Shown here piece after piece: positions 35,013 to 47,276 of a stretch of 64,000 nt of DNA (the stretch's first letter is position 1; every line of letters begins with the position of its first letter). The position numbers and the translations under genes are program-made. Under the pieces are notes generated by a model. That model was not told where the DNA came from and searched no databases. It was given only the letters and a program-made list of their open reading frames with translations. This DNA is from Nemophila menziesii (Eukaryota > Streptophyta > Magnoliopsida > Boraginales > Hydrophyllaceae), in contig JARWIR010000050.1 of the NCBI GenBank assembly GCA_029959085.1, forward strand, positions 4,030,001 to 4,094,000, read 5' to 3'.

Positions 35013-36507
35013 TGATGTCTCCCTATTTGTGATGATTTATCAGTAGTTGAAGACATCATTTTAGGTATATTTATTAGAGTATAGGTCGATTTTATCATGA
35101 TTTAGCACACTTTCCTAGTTTGTGTCTTGAATTAATTATTTATTATTTTTAGATCATATTGGGTTTAATTATTTATTTAGTGTGAAGCTTTAAAGATATA
35201 TGGTAATTAATTAGAGTCCAAGTTAATTCTAAGAGCTAAAGGAAAGAAGATAAACATGGAAATTGAAGATAAGGAAACAAAAGCTAAATATGGGAAAAGA
35301 AAAGCTGCCATAAACTGAATTTCACCACCCACGACCACAAATGGGCTTATATATAAAAAACGGTGAGGAATTTCGAAGAACGATCAAGAGTAAAGTTAAA
35401 GTTCTTTCCGAGGCGATGAATTTCGACTACTCATACGCATCAAACGGATAAGTATTGAAGCTCTTAGGACCAAAACAAAAACGGGGCTTATTCCAAATTT
35501 TAGGGTTACGAATTTGAGTTGGGCTAGGAGTCCACTACTTACCTTTTCCTTCAAGAAAACGAATTAGTTCTTCCTACACCCTATAAATACAGCCTCTTAT
35601 CATTGTCTAAACCTTAAGCCAGGTTGAAGCTACAACACAAGACGAGAAGTTTGGAAGGAGGTGTGCATCAATCATGTCTTTTTCAACCTTCAATTCTGTA
35701 ATTCTTTTATTTTATTTTCTTAGTATGAATTAAATAAATTTAGCTTGAGTTTTAGAATATATGTATGAACCCTAGATTTGGTTTACATCTATCTAATTTG
35801 GGAATTATATGTTTTAAATTGAATTTATGTTTTAATTTCTCTGTTTATGTGTTGGATTTATATTCTGTTTTCTTTGTGGACTGCATCCGTATAGGATTAC
35901 ATTCAAAGTAGTTAGATAATCATTGACAACGGTATATTTAACTATAGGATTAGCACATAACGTCTAGAATAAGGTTTAGATCTGACAAATCAGCCTAACT
36001 AGATAGTCAATTGTTTAGTGTATTGCTATTTAATCAATTGCAGGAAAAGTTTGCTTAGATTCTTATTGACACAGGTAAACCCTATTTAAAACTATCTAGC
36101 GCAACTGAAACCAACTATTGAAATACTACATGATTCACCCTTACATATTTAGAACGGCAAAACTAGTGGGGATTACTTGCTAATTACTCAGGCTAAACTA
36201 TCATACTATTTGTTCTTATCTTATTTAGTTTTCTGTCTTTAGTTTATTAGTTTAATTTTCCTTTATAAAAAACCAAATAAAAATCTATCTTTCTTTTCTT
36301 TACTCTGGCGTATTATCTGTTCTAGCTCTCATATCTGCACTTGATAATTTGCATAAGTTCTTCCTAACCTTCGTAGTCTCTGAGGAACGAATCTTCTTAT
36401 CATTAAAACTTGCATACGTCATGTAATACTTGCAGAACCGTGCTCAGCCTAGGGTGTTTATTTGCACTTATTTTATACATCATTTTATCACACCTTAGGT
36501 GACACCA
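35013..36507 (+). repeat. Element E 5' LTR
   Basis: It starts TGATGTCTCCC and ends GACACCA, with a TATAAATA box at 35582-35589. It is close to 40897-42399 by eye, with scattered substitutions. Confidence 0.92.
35582..35589 (+). promoter_or_regulatory. Probable LTR TATA box, element E
   Basis: TATAAATA about 570 bp into the LTR. The same box sits at equivalent places in LTR1-3 (minus strand) and in the 3' LTR of E (41469-41476). This suggests where U3 ends and transcription starts, shortly downstream. Confidence 0.6.
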
Positions 36508-36513
36508 TGTTTT

Positions 36514-36531
36514 TGGCGCCGCTGCCGGGGA
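36514..36531 (+). other. Primer binding site, element E
   Basis: TGGCGCCGCTGCCGGGGA, six bases after the LTR. It is among the best preserved copies in the window and is used as the reference for the others. Confidence 0.88.
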
Positions 36532-36629
36532 CTACATCGTTAGTCCTTGTGCAATTATCTAGTGCTTATATTTTAGTTAGTTCTATTTTACGCTTTTTCT
36601 TTTAGTTTTTTGTTTTACATATTTTTTAG

Positions 36630-37826
36630 GCGAGAGAAGATTTGTTAGGGAAGGAAAGTTTCGTATTACTAGATTCTGCAGAAGCTAATACAATTATGAA
36701 GAGTATTCTTGACATCAAGATAGACCAACAACTTGATGAATTACGCGAACTAGCGCGAGAAATAGCTCAGGGAAATCTAGTACATACTTTACCTTCATGT
36801 CCGAGTTGTGGAGCAAGAGATCACTCGTGGGAGAATTGCATGAATAATCCAGCTTCGATTTCCTTCATACCTTATCAAAGAAACCATTATTATAATGGTT
36901 ATTATCAATCTCAAGGAAATTACGCTAATTATCAGCCCCCACAGAATCATAATTGGGTCGGAAATCAACAGACATATTATCAACCGCGACTATAATCTTA
37001 TTATCCCCCACAACCTATCTATCAAGAAGCTTCGATTTATAATGAAGCTTATCAAGAACCACCTATTTATTCAATGCAACAAACCATACAAGAGCAACCT
37101 TCGAGTTTGAATTCAAGCATGACTAAGATGATGAACTTAGTTGAAGAAAATATGAAGATTAGCCAGCAAAGATTCCAAAACCAATCCAAGGTGCTTAAGA
37201 ATCTTGAGCATACCATGTCACAAATGGTGAGTAAACTTCAAAACATGCCAAAAGGGCAGCTCCCAAGTGGTACTATTGCTCCAGAAGAGGATGTTTGTCA
37301 TGCAGTTGGATTAAGAAGTGGAAAACAATTACCTCCACCTAGAGTAGAACCAGAACCAACCTCTATTCCTGAAGAAGTGGTTGAAGAAACAAGTAAAGAC
37401 AAGGTAGAAGAGGTAATTGAACAAACGAGTGTCCCAGAGGAGACACATGAAAAGAAAGAGAGCACGGTGGTAACCAATACACGTCCTCCACCACCATTCC
37501 CATCACGTGTCAAAACCAAGAACAACGAAAAAGATTTCCAGAAGTTCCTTGACATGGTGAACAAGATAAAGATTAACATACCATTTGTAGAAGCTCTCAA
37601 AAGAATGCCAAAATATCTGAAATTCATGAAGGGCGTTCTTTCTAACAAATGATGATTCGAAACTGAGGATATGAGTGGATCAACAGAGGAGTGTACTACT
37701 ATCGAGTTACCACCAGACGAACCTACACCCATGAACTCTTGGATGGCACCATCCATGATTATGAAGAATAGAACTGAGAAGTTCGTGGGAATTATAGGAA
37801 AGGGGTTCAAATTTCGTCATTCATAA
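36630..37826 (+). pseudogene. Element E truncated gag with unusual C-terminal tail
   Basis: The frame has no ATG at its left edge; the Gag capsid region present in A is missing. It keeps a zinc knuckle (CPSCGARDHSWENC), the Tyr/Gln-rich linker, a coiled coil and an acidic/proline stretch up to the point where protease should begin. In-frame stops occur at 36993-36995 and at 37650-37655 (TGA TGA). The frame then continues for 56 codons (ELPPDEPTP, then MKNRTEKF, ending FKFRHS) to TAA at 37824-37826. This tail may be a diverged protease start (both have an ET...EC...LPP spacing) or a new end. The post-integrase block follows, so all of pol is gone. Confidence 0.75.
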
Positions 37827-38048
37827 TCGAGGTAGCGCGTCTAACTTTGAAAGACGTAAAATAAAAGTGCTTTACGGGAGAAAACCCGCAACTTTTACGT
37901 TTTTAGTTTTTTAATTCATGTTTAGTTTAGTTATTTTTAGTTGATATTGCATATTTGAGAAAGGTATTAGTGTTTTTGATGTTCAGGTATTAAAGAAATC
38001 GAGTTTGGGAGGAAAAACAGAATTTTTCGGGAGTATTCTGACCTGCCA

Positions 38049-38308
38049 CCGGTATACCGGACCTTACCGGCGGTATACCGCAGGTCAGAAAACCCGAGGC
38101 CACGGGTGTCGCCACGGGTGTCGCCACGTGTTCAAGGCAGAAATTCAAAATTTTGAAGGAGTACAACACCGGTATGCCGGGCCATACCTCCGGTATACCA
38201 GACAGAAAAAACCCGAGCCCACGTGTTCATACCACGGGTTTTTTGACGAAGCATGACTCTGGAAGAACAGTAGCTCTGGTATACCGGGCCCTACGGCTGG
38301 TATACCGC
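38049..38308. repeat. Paired-palindrome array, element E
   Basis: CCGGTATACCGG at 38049-38060 is paired with GCGGTATACCGC at 38070-38081; the second pair is at 38169-38200 and the third at 38276-38308. Spacing is 120 and 107 bp. CCACGTGTTC-type boxes lie in both spacers. It follows the GAGTTTGGGA tract at 38001-38010. Confidence 0.88.
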
Positions 38309-38795
38309 CCACAGCCGCTGGTCATATTTTTTTTCGCATTTTTTGGTTATAAAGAGCAAGAGGTGAGTTCTAATCCGAATGTTTTAATCCGTAAGCTTCT
38401 CCTTCTTTCCAAAGCCTCTCCCAACTCCATTAAAGCTTCATCAAACCTTCCCTCAACATCAAAACATTACCCAATCACCATAAAAACACTTCCAATCCTT
38501 TCTCCACATCATTACAAAGAAGAATCAACCACCCATATCATACTAAAACACCTTGAATCCAAGAATCAAAAGCTTAAATTTCAGAAATGCATCCTACTAT
38601 TTCTTAAATCCATACCAATCCATGAAGAATCCATCTTACCCATATAGAGAATCATCATCAAATCACCTTTCCTAACCCAAATAAAGCTTGTACAACCAAT
38701 AATCAAGAGTTTCAATTATAAGAGGGGCTAAAGCTTTGAGTTGGGGGTCAATTGAGATTATTAAGAGATCATAAACATTATCTACTGTAAGGGAG
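38309..38795 (+). other. Element E leader before the small ORF
   Basis: AT-rich DNA between the array and the small ORF. An open frame across it (to 38647) starts inside the palindrome array and looks like chance; no gene is called. Confidence 0.5.
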
Positions 38796-39179
38796 ATGAA
38801 GAAAATCAAGGTATTGGGTTTTAGTGTGAAGAAATCAAGTGAGAAAAGTTCTAGTTCCAACACAAAGGGTAAAACAGGTCAAGAGAAGAGAGGTCAGCTA
38901 GATGTGTTTGATTCAATGGGAAAAAAGGTTCCAACTTTCGTGAAGAAAACAACACAACCTCTCCAATTCAAAAACCCTACACCCAAAGAAAAAGAGAAAG
39001 CTTCAATGGCCATGATAGCTTCTCCAAATAAACAATTAAAGGAACTACCTTTTGCTTGAAAGAAAGTATTTGAAGAAGAAGTTGATAAAAGAGAATACAA
39101 GAAGATTCTTGGAGATTTGGAAAGATTGGGCTGGTCTACGTCAATGGTAAGACGTTCTAAAAGACGTTATTCTTGTTGA
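38796..39179 (+). pseudogene. Small basic 3' ORF of element E
   Basis: The ATG at 38796 opens 87 codons to TGA at 39057-39059, then the same frame continues 39 codons to TGA at 39177-39179. It predicts a very Lys-rich protein (KKSSEKSSSSNTKGK, KKTTQP, PKEKEKAS). After the stop come an acidic/basic helix (FEEEVDKREYKKILGDLERL) and an Arg-rich end (VRRSKRR). It sits where A and B carry their small ORF, but sequence similarity to that protein is not evident. Nuclear or nucleic-acid binding is possible from composition only. No membrane segment. Confidence 0.5.
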
Positions 39180-40896
39180 ATTGTATGTTGTGAGGAGAAG
39201 AAGAGGTGTGGCACATTTGATCTATGAGGAGGTGATGCGATTTTCGGTCTCTCCTATCTCGTTATTTAATGCAATATTCCACTATGATCACGTGTCTTGT
39301 TCGGAAAGAAAATGTATGTTTGGGTGAAGAAGAAACACTTGGAACGTCGATAAGGCGAGGCAATAGCCTCGAAGAGTATGTCTTCTTTCTTCCCTACCAT
39401 TTCTCTATGTGCAATATGTCTGCTAATTTTGAATTTTATTTCTTTATTGAGTCTTTTTCGAGTCGTGGGGACACGATTCACTTTTGAGTTGGGGGTGGAG
39501 ATTCGTTGTCATCATCTTCCTTTTTGTTTTTGCATAAAATTTAATTTTTTTAGGGTTGAAATAGGCATAGAATATGTTGAGTGTACCTATTTGAGCATGA
39601 TTTAATTAGGTCAATGATAGTAGGTAGTATGTTTTTGAAAGATGTTACAAATATGTTTAGCATGCATGTATGAAAACAGGAAATAAAAGAAAGAAAAGTT
39701 AATGAGCAATGCTAAGAAGTTACGTTGAAACTTAAGGAGAGTTATTTGGTGTGTAGAACGTGAGGTTTGAAATTAGTTGAAAACCACTTGTCTATGAACT
39801 AGTAGTGAAAAAGTAACAAAATCCGGTAGTTAGAAATATGAATAAGGTAGTTCTTTCATATTGAAGCCACTTGAAGCCTTTTTTACCTTCTCACCCTTTT
39901 TATTTTAAATTTGTTATTATTTATCCGTCTTAGCCCTTCTGAGCCTTTCTAAAGCCTTTTATTTAACCATATTATAATCCATACCCTTAGTTTGTAGGAC
40001 TTATCTATATGACTTGCACTCGAATTGCAAAACTTGAGACAAGTCGTTTTTAGAGTTTGAGTTTGGGGTGGTGGGTTTCATCATTAGGGAACATTTGGTT
40101 TGGGAATTTGTAATTGTGATTTTATTGATGATGAAAAAGTTATTATTGTAACCCTTTGCCGGGCAATAGTGAATGAAAAAGAAGCTACAAGCTAGAATTG
40201 AAAAGAAAAAAAAAATATATATGAAAAAATAGCGTGATACCTCAAACATCAAAAAAGAGAGTCTTAGCTATACAAAAGAAAAAATTGATATGAAAAGAAT
40301 ATATATTCGGACTGGCAAAGTGGAATTTGTATATCATCATGAAAGGTTTAATTTGTGATTAATTTGGGATGCACATCAAAAGCATCAAAAATTGGGTTGA
40401 GTGAGAACATCTTCGAGTGAAAACTCAAGCTCTAGGGCGATTCGTTGATGGAATGTGAGGAGAGAGCCAAAAGCTCATTTTTCATTATCCAAATATACCA
40501 CACCGTCCCTGAGCCCCGTTATAACCAAATACCTTAGAATTTCTAACTGCTTGGTGGAGAAACAATTGAGCTTTTAGGTAGTAGGCGAGTGGACCATTGG
40601 ATGCTATATTAGAACCTATGAACAACCTATAGCCATTAGCACGAACTAACTTAAGACCTCTCCTTCTGGCATTGCGAAATTGATCCGGACTTCAATTTAT
40701 GGATTGTTATTATGTGTATATTAAGCATACATGTGCATTATTTCTTGAGCAGTACTACATGAGACCTTTTAGATATTATGCTCTAGGATCATTCATTATG
40801 TTCTGTCCTTATCCTCCTACTTCTTCTTCTTGTTGACTACCTTACTATTCTTTATTTTTATTGTATTGGGACGATACAACTTTGAGTTGAGGGTCT
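39180..40896 (+). other. Element E 3' non-coding region
   Basis: No gene. Polypurine tracts lie at 39483-39502, 40053-40075 and 40881-40896 (terminal PPT, TTTGAGTTGAGGGTCT). It is collinear with 8693-10221 (A) and 2379-3923 (B) when those are read on the minus strand. Confidence 0.78.
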
Positions 40897-42399
40897 TGAT
40901 GTCTCCCCATTTGTGATGATTTATTAGTTATTGGAGACATAATTTTAGGTGTATTTATTAGAGTATAGGTCGATTTTATCATGATTTAGCATACTTTCCT
41001 ATTTTGTGTCTTGAATTAATTATTTCTTATTTTTAGAGCATATTGGGTGTAATTATTTATTTAGAGTGAAGCTTTAAAGATATATGGTAATTAATCAGAG
41101 TCAAAATTAATTCTAAGAGCTAAAGGAAAGAAGATAAACATGGAAATTGAAGGTAAGGAAACAAAAGCTAAAATATGGGAAAAAAGAAAAACTGCCATAA
41201 ATCTGAATTTCACCACCCACGACCACAAATGGGCTTATATCTCAAAATCGGTGAGGAATTTGGAAGAACGGTCAAGAGTAAAGTTAAAGATCTTTCCGAG
41301 ACGATGAATTCGACCACTCATACGCGTCAAACGAATAAGTATTGAAGCTTTTAGGACCAAAACAAAAACGGGGCCGATTCCATATTTTAGGGTTACAAAT
41401 TTGAGTTGGGCTAGGAGTCCACTACTTACCTTTTCCTTCAAGAAAACGAATTAGTTCTTCCTACACCCTATAAATACATCCTCTTATCATTAGAAAATCA
41501 TCTTTGTCTAAACATTAAGCCAGGTTGAAGCTACAACACAAGAAGAGAAGTCTGGAAGGAGCTGTGCATCAATCATGTCTTCTTCAACCTTCAATTCTGT
41601 AATTCTTTTCTTAGTATGAATTAAATAAATTTAGCTTGAGTTTTAGCATATATGTATGAACCCTAGATTTGGTTTACATCTATCTAATTTGGGAATTATA
41701 TGTTTTAAATTGAATTTATGTTTTAATTTCTCTGTTTATGTGTTGGATTTATACTCTGTTTTCTTTGTGGACTGCATCCGTATAGGATTACACTCATAGT
41801 AGTTAGATAATCATTGACAACTGTATATTTAACTATAGGATTAGCACATAACGTCTAGAATAAGGTTTAGATCTGACAAATCAGCCTAACTAGATAGTCA
41901 ATGGTTTAGTGTATTGCTATTTAATAAATTGCAAGAAAAGTTTGCTTAGATTCTTATTGACACAGGTAACCCCTATTTAAAACTACCTAGCGCAACTGAA
42001 ACCAACTATTGAAATACTACATGATTCACCCTTACATGTTTAGAACGACAAAACTAGTGGGGATTACTTGCTAATTACTCATGCTAAACTATCATACTAT
42101 TTGTTCTTATCTTATTTAGTTTTTTGTCTTTAGTTTATTAGTTAAATTTTCCTTTATTAAAAACCAAATAAAAATCTATCTTTCTTTTTCTTTACTCTTG
42201 CGTATTATCTGTTGTTTCTCTCATATCTGCACTTGATAATTTGCATAAGTTCTTCCTAACCTTCGTAGTCTCTAAGGAACGAGTCTTCTTATCATTAAAA
42301 CTTGCATACGTCCTGTAATACTTGCGAAACCGTGCTCAGCCTAGGGTGTTTATTTGCACTTATTTTATACATCATTTTATCACACCTTAGGCGACACCA
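40897..42399 (+). repeat. Element E 3' LTR
   Basis: It starts TGATGTCTCC and ends GACACCA, with a TATAAATA box at 41469-41476. It is followed at once by the interrupted gag-linker of F (GCCTCATATTC, also present intact in D at about 21773). Confidence 0.92.
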
Positions 42400-43388
42400 G
42401 CCTCATATTCAATTGATTAACAAGTTGATACCTGATTTTCAAGCGATTTCAGTGCTGTAGATTGCCCATTCATTCTTTCATTGTTGCGCTTACATGACTT
42501 ATGATTAGACTTCAAATGTTCTTGAGTCATAATCATGAATGAATTTGACACTTGTGGCAACACATCAACTCTACCTTATTGTGGATGTGATGGGAGTGCT
42601 TTTTGAGCACCACTTTCATGGTAGAGTACATGACTGTGACCTCCTTGATAATTTGTGGTCTTGCTTGGAAGTTATTTACTTGAGGACGCGATTGATAAAT
42701 GCCTTTATTTACAGAGACATTATGAATTGACCTCTGGAATCCAGATTGACTATGATTTGGTTGACCAAAGATTTGATCACCCGCAATTTTATTACCTCGA
42801 TTAGATGCAAAGAACACGGATTCTGGGTTATTTTGACATTCTTCGCAAACATGATCATAAACTACACAATTGGAACATCCTTAAGACGCTTGAACAAATT
42901 TATCCTCTTTTTGCTTACTTTTGTATCCCTCTTGTACAACACACATCAATTGATTCATTTGATCGGCCAATGTAAAGACTCTGGCTTCTGTTGTGGTCTC
43001 TCCATTATCATTTGAGGTGCCCTGTGGGGCTTGTGGTGTAGGTCAACTTCTCTCAGTGTCCATAATTTTCTCCATATAATTGGTGGCTTGGAGAGGAGCT
43101 ATGGATACAAAACTACCACCACCTTGATAATCAACTATCAATATTGAACCCGAATCCCTTGTAAAACATAGATAGCTACATTAAAGGAGCGTGCCCATGA
43201 AGAGGGCACCTTAGTAATTGTTGTTGGAATCTTGTCTACGTTTCTCATATACCTTTTCCAGCTTCCTGTTCGAGATTTTCAAGCTCTACTTGATCTTTTA
43301 TCATCATGCTTATTAGATATAAGCGGTCCAAGAATCATACTTAAAGTACATCCCAATTTGGGATTTTCTCGGATGGTTGGCGATATAG
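42400..43388 (-). pseudogene. Element F gag, middle part
   Basis: Stop-rich minus-strand Gag linker and capsid remnants, collinear with 21770-22740 in D. A zinc-knuckle remnant lies near 42830-42870 (ttgacattcttcgcaa on the plus strand). It is cut at 43388 by the G/H pair and resumes at 55307. Confidence 0.65.
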
Positions 43389-43795
43389 TGGTGGTCCTTT
43401 GTGTGTTCTAAAATAAAATGCAAATAAGGAAAAGAGAACCACAACTGCAAGTGTACAGTTGTCCCAAGTAATATATGTGATAAACAGATTCGTTCTAAGG
43501 GACGGATTGGTTGACTCTAATGATTATATCGAATAGTGATTAATTGCACGTAAAAACAAGTAAATGATTTTTAGAATTTTTGTTTGGTTTTTTCTAAGAC
43601 TAAGACAAATAATTAAAATACTAAATTAATGCAAGTATTGAACTAGACGCAAGAAAATAAAGTAGTTTACGCAAGATAGGAAAGGCAGTACTTGAGAGAC
43701 GCAAGGGCTTCACCTCATTATCATTCATTTCATGTCATGTTTAAGGGACAAATTTGTAAATATGTATTGGTCGGGATTCGAAATTCTCCTTACCC
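43389..43795 (-). repeat. Element G LTR fragment
   Basis: It corresponds to the last ~400 bp of the H LTR (compare about 48425-48830) in reverse orientation. It ends abruptly at ttaccc and continues directly into palindrome units. Confidence 0.82.
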
Positions 43796-43800
43796 TAGCC

Positions 43801-44056
43801 GGTGATATGACCGGCATGCCGGTCGTGTGTCGCTGGCTCAACCTCAGATGCATCACCTTGCGTCAAATGTGACGCACTAGTCAGAACTTTTTTGCCTTGC
43901 TGGCCGGTTAGCCGGTGGTTGACCGGCATGCCGGCGAAATCTCGCTGGCGCAAACGTGGACGCTACATCGTGTGTCAAAGTAGACGCACTAGTAAGAAGT
44001 CTGGGGGGTCTTCAGCGTGTTTGACCGGCTAGCCGGTCATCTGACCGGCATGCCGG
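43801..44056. repeat. Paired-palindrome array, element G (GCATGC/GCTAGC type)
   Basis: CCGGCATGCCGG lies at 43811-43822, 43923-43934 and 44045-44056, and CCGGTTAGCCGG/CCGGCTAGCCGG at 43904-43915 and 44025-44036. The period is about 112-122 bp. Spacers carry TGACGCA words. The polypurine tract 44102-44114 lies beside it. Confidence 0.88.
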
Positions 44057-44291
44057 CGAGCACAGTTTTTAACTCCAATTTTTTTTGTTTTTTCATCGTT
44101 TTGACCCCAAACTCATGACTCTTTTACCCCTGAAATCATCAAAACAACTATCCTTCCTCATTTGTTAATAATAAACACTAAATTAACGAATTTTATCTAA
44201 TATACACTACTAAAATTAAAAGACTTAAACTAATTTACAATGAATTGGATTTTTTTTAACGTCGTTAAGCTCGACAGGTTACCTCACACTT

Positions 44292-47276
44292 CTAAGGAGC
44301 TTCGAAGAGATACATGACCTCCCCGGGATGTGGATCTCCCGAGCGATTGGTGTCTTCACCTCCATGGAATATCTTAAATCGATGACCGTTCACCATGAAG
44401 GTAGGATTCTCGAGTGGATGCTCTATTTCTATCGCTCCATGAGGTGTAATTTTGGTCACAACATAAGGACCCGACCACTTCAGTCTTAATTTACCCGGAT
44501 AATTGCTGAACTTTGAGTTATACTTCAATACTTTATGTCCCACTACAAAATTCTTCTCTTGAATACGATTATCATGCCACCTCTTAGTGTTTTCTTTGTA
44601 AAGTTTAGCATTTTCATAAGCATGTAATCGGAATTCATCTAGTTCATTAAGTTTCATCATTCGATTCTGACCGTCTAAAGTAGGAGCTAAGTTTAACTGC
44701 ACAATAGCCCAATATGCACCCATTTCAAGTTCAAGAGGTAAGTGACAAGCCTTACCATAAACCATTCGATACGGGGATGCACCTACTGGAGTTTTAAACG
44801 CAGTGCGTTAAGCCCATAATGCATCGTCTAACTTCATTGACCAATCTTTTCTTGTAGGACCAACAGTCTTCTCTAAAATAGATTTTACCTCACGATTTAA
44901 TACTTCAGCTTGACCATTGGCTTGTGGATGATACGCGGTAGATACATGATGTCTCACCCCATACTTCTCTAGAACTATCTTCAAATACTTATTCACGAAA
45001 TGAGAACCTCCGTCGCTAATAATTACTCTCAGTGTACCATGTCTAGTGAAGATGTGTGATTTCTTAAACTTAATCACTACTCGCGAATCATTAGTTGGTA
45101 GAGCAATGGCCTCTAACCATTTAGACACATAATTAACAGCTAATAAGATGTAAAGGTTACCATTAGAAGGAACAAACAGACCCATAAAATCTATACCCCA
45201 TACATCGAATATCTCTACTTCAAGGACATTATTACATGGCATCTCATCCCTCTTGGATATATTTCCCGTAAATTGACATCTTTCACATCTCTTAACATAT
45301 TCATGACAATCTTTCATTATTGAAGGACAGTAAAAACCTGATTGTAATACCTTAGCAGCAGTTCGATCTCCCTTGAAATGTCCTCCATAGGGTTAATCAT
45401 GGCATCCCGCTATAATCGCTTCAGTTTCTTCCTTTGGTATACATCTTATCACTATTTGATCAGCACACACTTTGTAGATGAAAGGATCCTCCCAAAAGAA
45501 TTGTCTAGCACGGTGAGCTAATCTTTTTCTTTCTTGATAAGTTGAACCTTCGGGAAAGGAACCACTTACAATTAAATTTGCAATATCAGCATACCAAGGA
45601 GTATTTTCTAGGTGAATCGCGAACAAGCTTTCATCGAGAAATTCTTCTCTAACTACTTCAGGTCCACCATTTGATTCTAATCCTTCAAGACGAGACAGAT
45701 GATCTGCAACTTGATTCTCACAACCCTTTCTATCTTTAATCTCTAAATCGAATTTTTGTAGCAATAAAACCCATCTTATCAACCGTGGTTTAGCATCTTT
45801 TTTTCCATAAGATATCTGATTTCAGAATGATCTGTATAAACAACAACTTTCGCTCCAAGGAGATAGGAACGAAACTTATCGAACGAATAACCAACAACTA
45901 GTAATTTTTTCTCTGTAACAATATAATTAATTTGAGAACTATTGAAAGTCTTGCTTGCATAATAGATCGAATGAAATATCTTATCTTTTCTTTAGCCTAA
46001 AACAACTCCCATAGCTAAATCACTAGCATCACACATAACTTCGAATGACATATTCTAATCCGGTGGTAACACAATAGGAGTGGTAATGAGTTTTTCTTTG
46101 ATTGCTTTGAAGGCCACCATGCAAGCTTCATCGAAAAGGAATTTGGTGACCTTTTCAAGTAAGTTACATAGTTGTTTAGCAATCTTAGAAGAATCTTTAA
46201 TGAACCTCCTATAAAAGCCAGCATGGCCAAGAAAACCCCTTTAACAGAAACAGGAGGTGGAAGCGTTTTTATTAACTCTATCTTTGCGCGATCAACCTCT
46301 AAACCAGCACTCGAAACCTTGTGACCCAATACGATACCTTCTCGCACCATAAAATGACACTTCTCCTAATTTAAAACCAAATCAGTTTCCTTGCATCTAA
46401 TCAAAACTCTCTCCAAATTCTGTAAACACTTATCAAAGTCATCACCGAATACAGAGAAATCATCCATAAATACCTCAAGGAAGTTATCGATCATATCCCA
46501 GAAGATTGCCATCATACATCTTTGAAACGGAGCAGGTGTGTTACATAACCCAAATGGCATTCTGCGATATGCAAAAGTACCAAAGGGACATGTAAAGGTT
46601 GTCTTATGTTGATCTTCTGGTGCCACGTAGATTTGATTATATCCGGAATATCCATCTAAAAAGCAGTAATACTCTCTACCAGCTAACTTATCTAACATTT
46701 TATCTATGAAGGGAAGCGGGAAGTGATCTTTTCTGGTGGCCTTGTTCAATTTGCGGTAATCCATACATACTCTCCAACCAACAACAGTTTTTGAGGGAAT
46801 AGCTTTGTTTTGATCGTTAAGAACTGTTGTAATTCCTCCTTTCTTGGGCACACACTGAACCAGACTCACCTATTCACTACTCGAAATGGGATAGATAATC
46901 CCTGCGTCTAACAACTTAATCTCCTCCTTATTTACAACTTCCTTCATGGCTGGAATTAATCTCCTTTGACCTTCAACTGAGCATGCGCTATCATCTTCGA
47001 GAATGATTTTGTGTTGACAATAGGGGGGGCTAATGCCTTTGATATCGGCAATAGTCTATCCTATCACCTCTTTGTTCGCTCGTAACACACGCAACAGTTT
47101 ATCTTCTTGAGGACCTGTTAAATTTGCTGAACCAATAACTGGTAGAGTTTCATTAGTACCTAAACACGCATACCTCAAGTGTGATGGCAAAGGCTTTTCT
47201 TCCAACTGCGGAGGAGATCTGATTGAAGGTTTCTTTTTAGTTACAATCTCCCCCGGTTCTCTCACAGGTTCATAGG
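44292..47276 (-). pseudogene. Element G pol: linker, RT, RNase H, integrase
   Basis: The domain order is as in H: linker with LPSHLRYA (to 47265), RT (FLDGYSGYNQI, RMPFGLCNT, FMDDF), RNase H remnants near 45790-46040, and integrase ([43 protein letters not shown]). It ends with the full C-terminal domain (WSGPYVVTKITPHGAIEI) at 44292. Breaks include three Trp-to-TAG changes (about 47053-47055, 46870-46872 and 46363-46365), a frameshift near 46240, and stops at about 45390 and 44805. It is truncated at 47276 by the H LTR. Confidence 0.9.

Larger units (their letters stand above)
35013..42399 (+). mobile_element. Element E, pol-less relative of A/B
   Basis: Two nearly full LTRs (35013-36507 and 40897-42399), a clean PBS and PPT, a 5'-truncated gag, palindrome array, small 3' ORF and full 3' region, but no RT, RNase H or integrase. 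LTR sequence is clearly related to LTR1-3 of A/B. It splits F at its gag-protease linker; flanks GTATC and GCCTC match at three of five bases. It looks like a non-autonomous element that kept its cis-acting parts. Confidence 0.88.
43389..47276 (-). mobile_element. Element G (left part)
   Basis: A minus-strand Athila-type element entering F gag. Its left edge TGGTGGTCC is the LTR 3' end; flanks TATAG (43384-43388) and TGTAG (55307-55311) match at four of five bases. The LTR is cut short and joined to the palindrome array, so the U3 half and the rest of the 3' region are deleted. Pol follows up to 47276, where element H enters. Only a 35-bp LTR stub at 55272-55306 is left of its other end. Confidence 0.8.

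Noticed and set aside
36993..37655. Programmed readthrough or frameshift in gag of element E
   Set aside because: The stops differ in place from those of A and H and lie among other damage. Ordinary decay is enough to explain them.
39266..39605. Three overlapping ORFs near the second purine tract of element E
   Set aside because: They fall in the conserved non-coding 3' block. The matching regions of A, B and C do not keep the frames.
43801..44056. CRISPR-like array because of regular palindromic repeats
   Set aside because: The units are long tandem repeats with conserved spacers inside eukaryotic retrotransposons. There are no cas genes and spacers are not unique.
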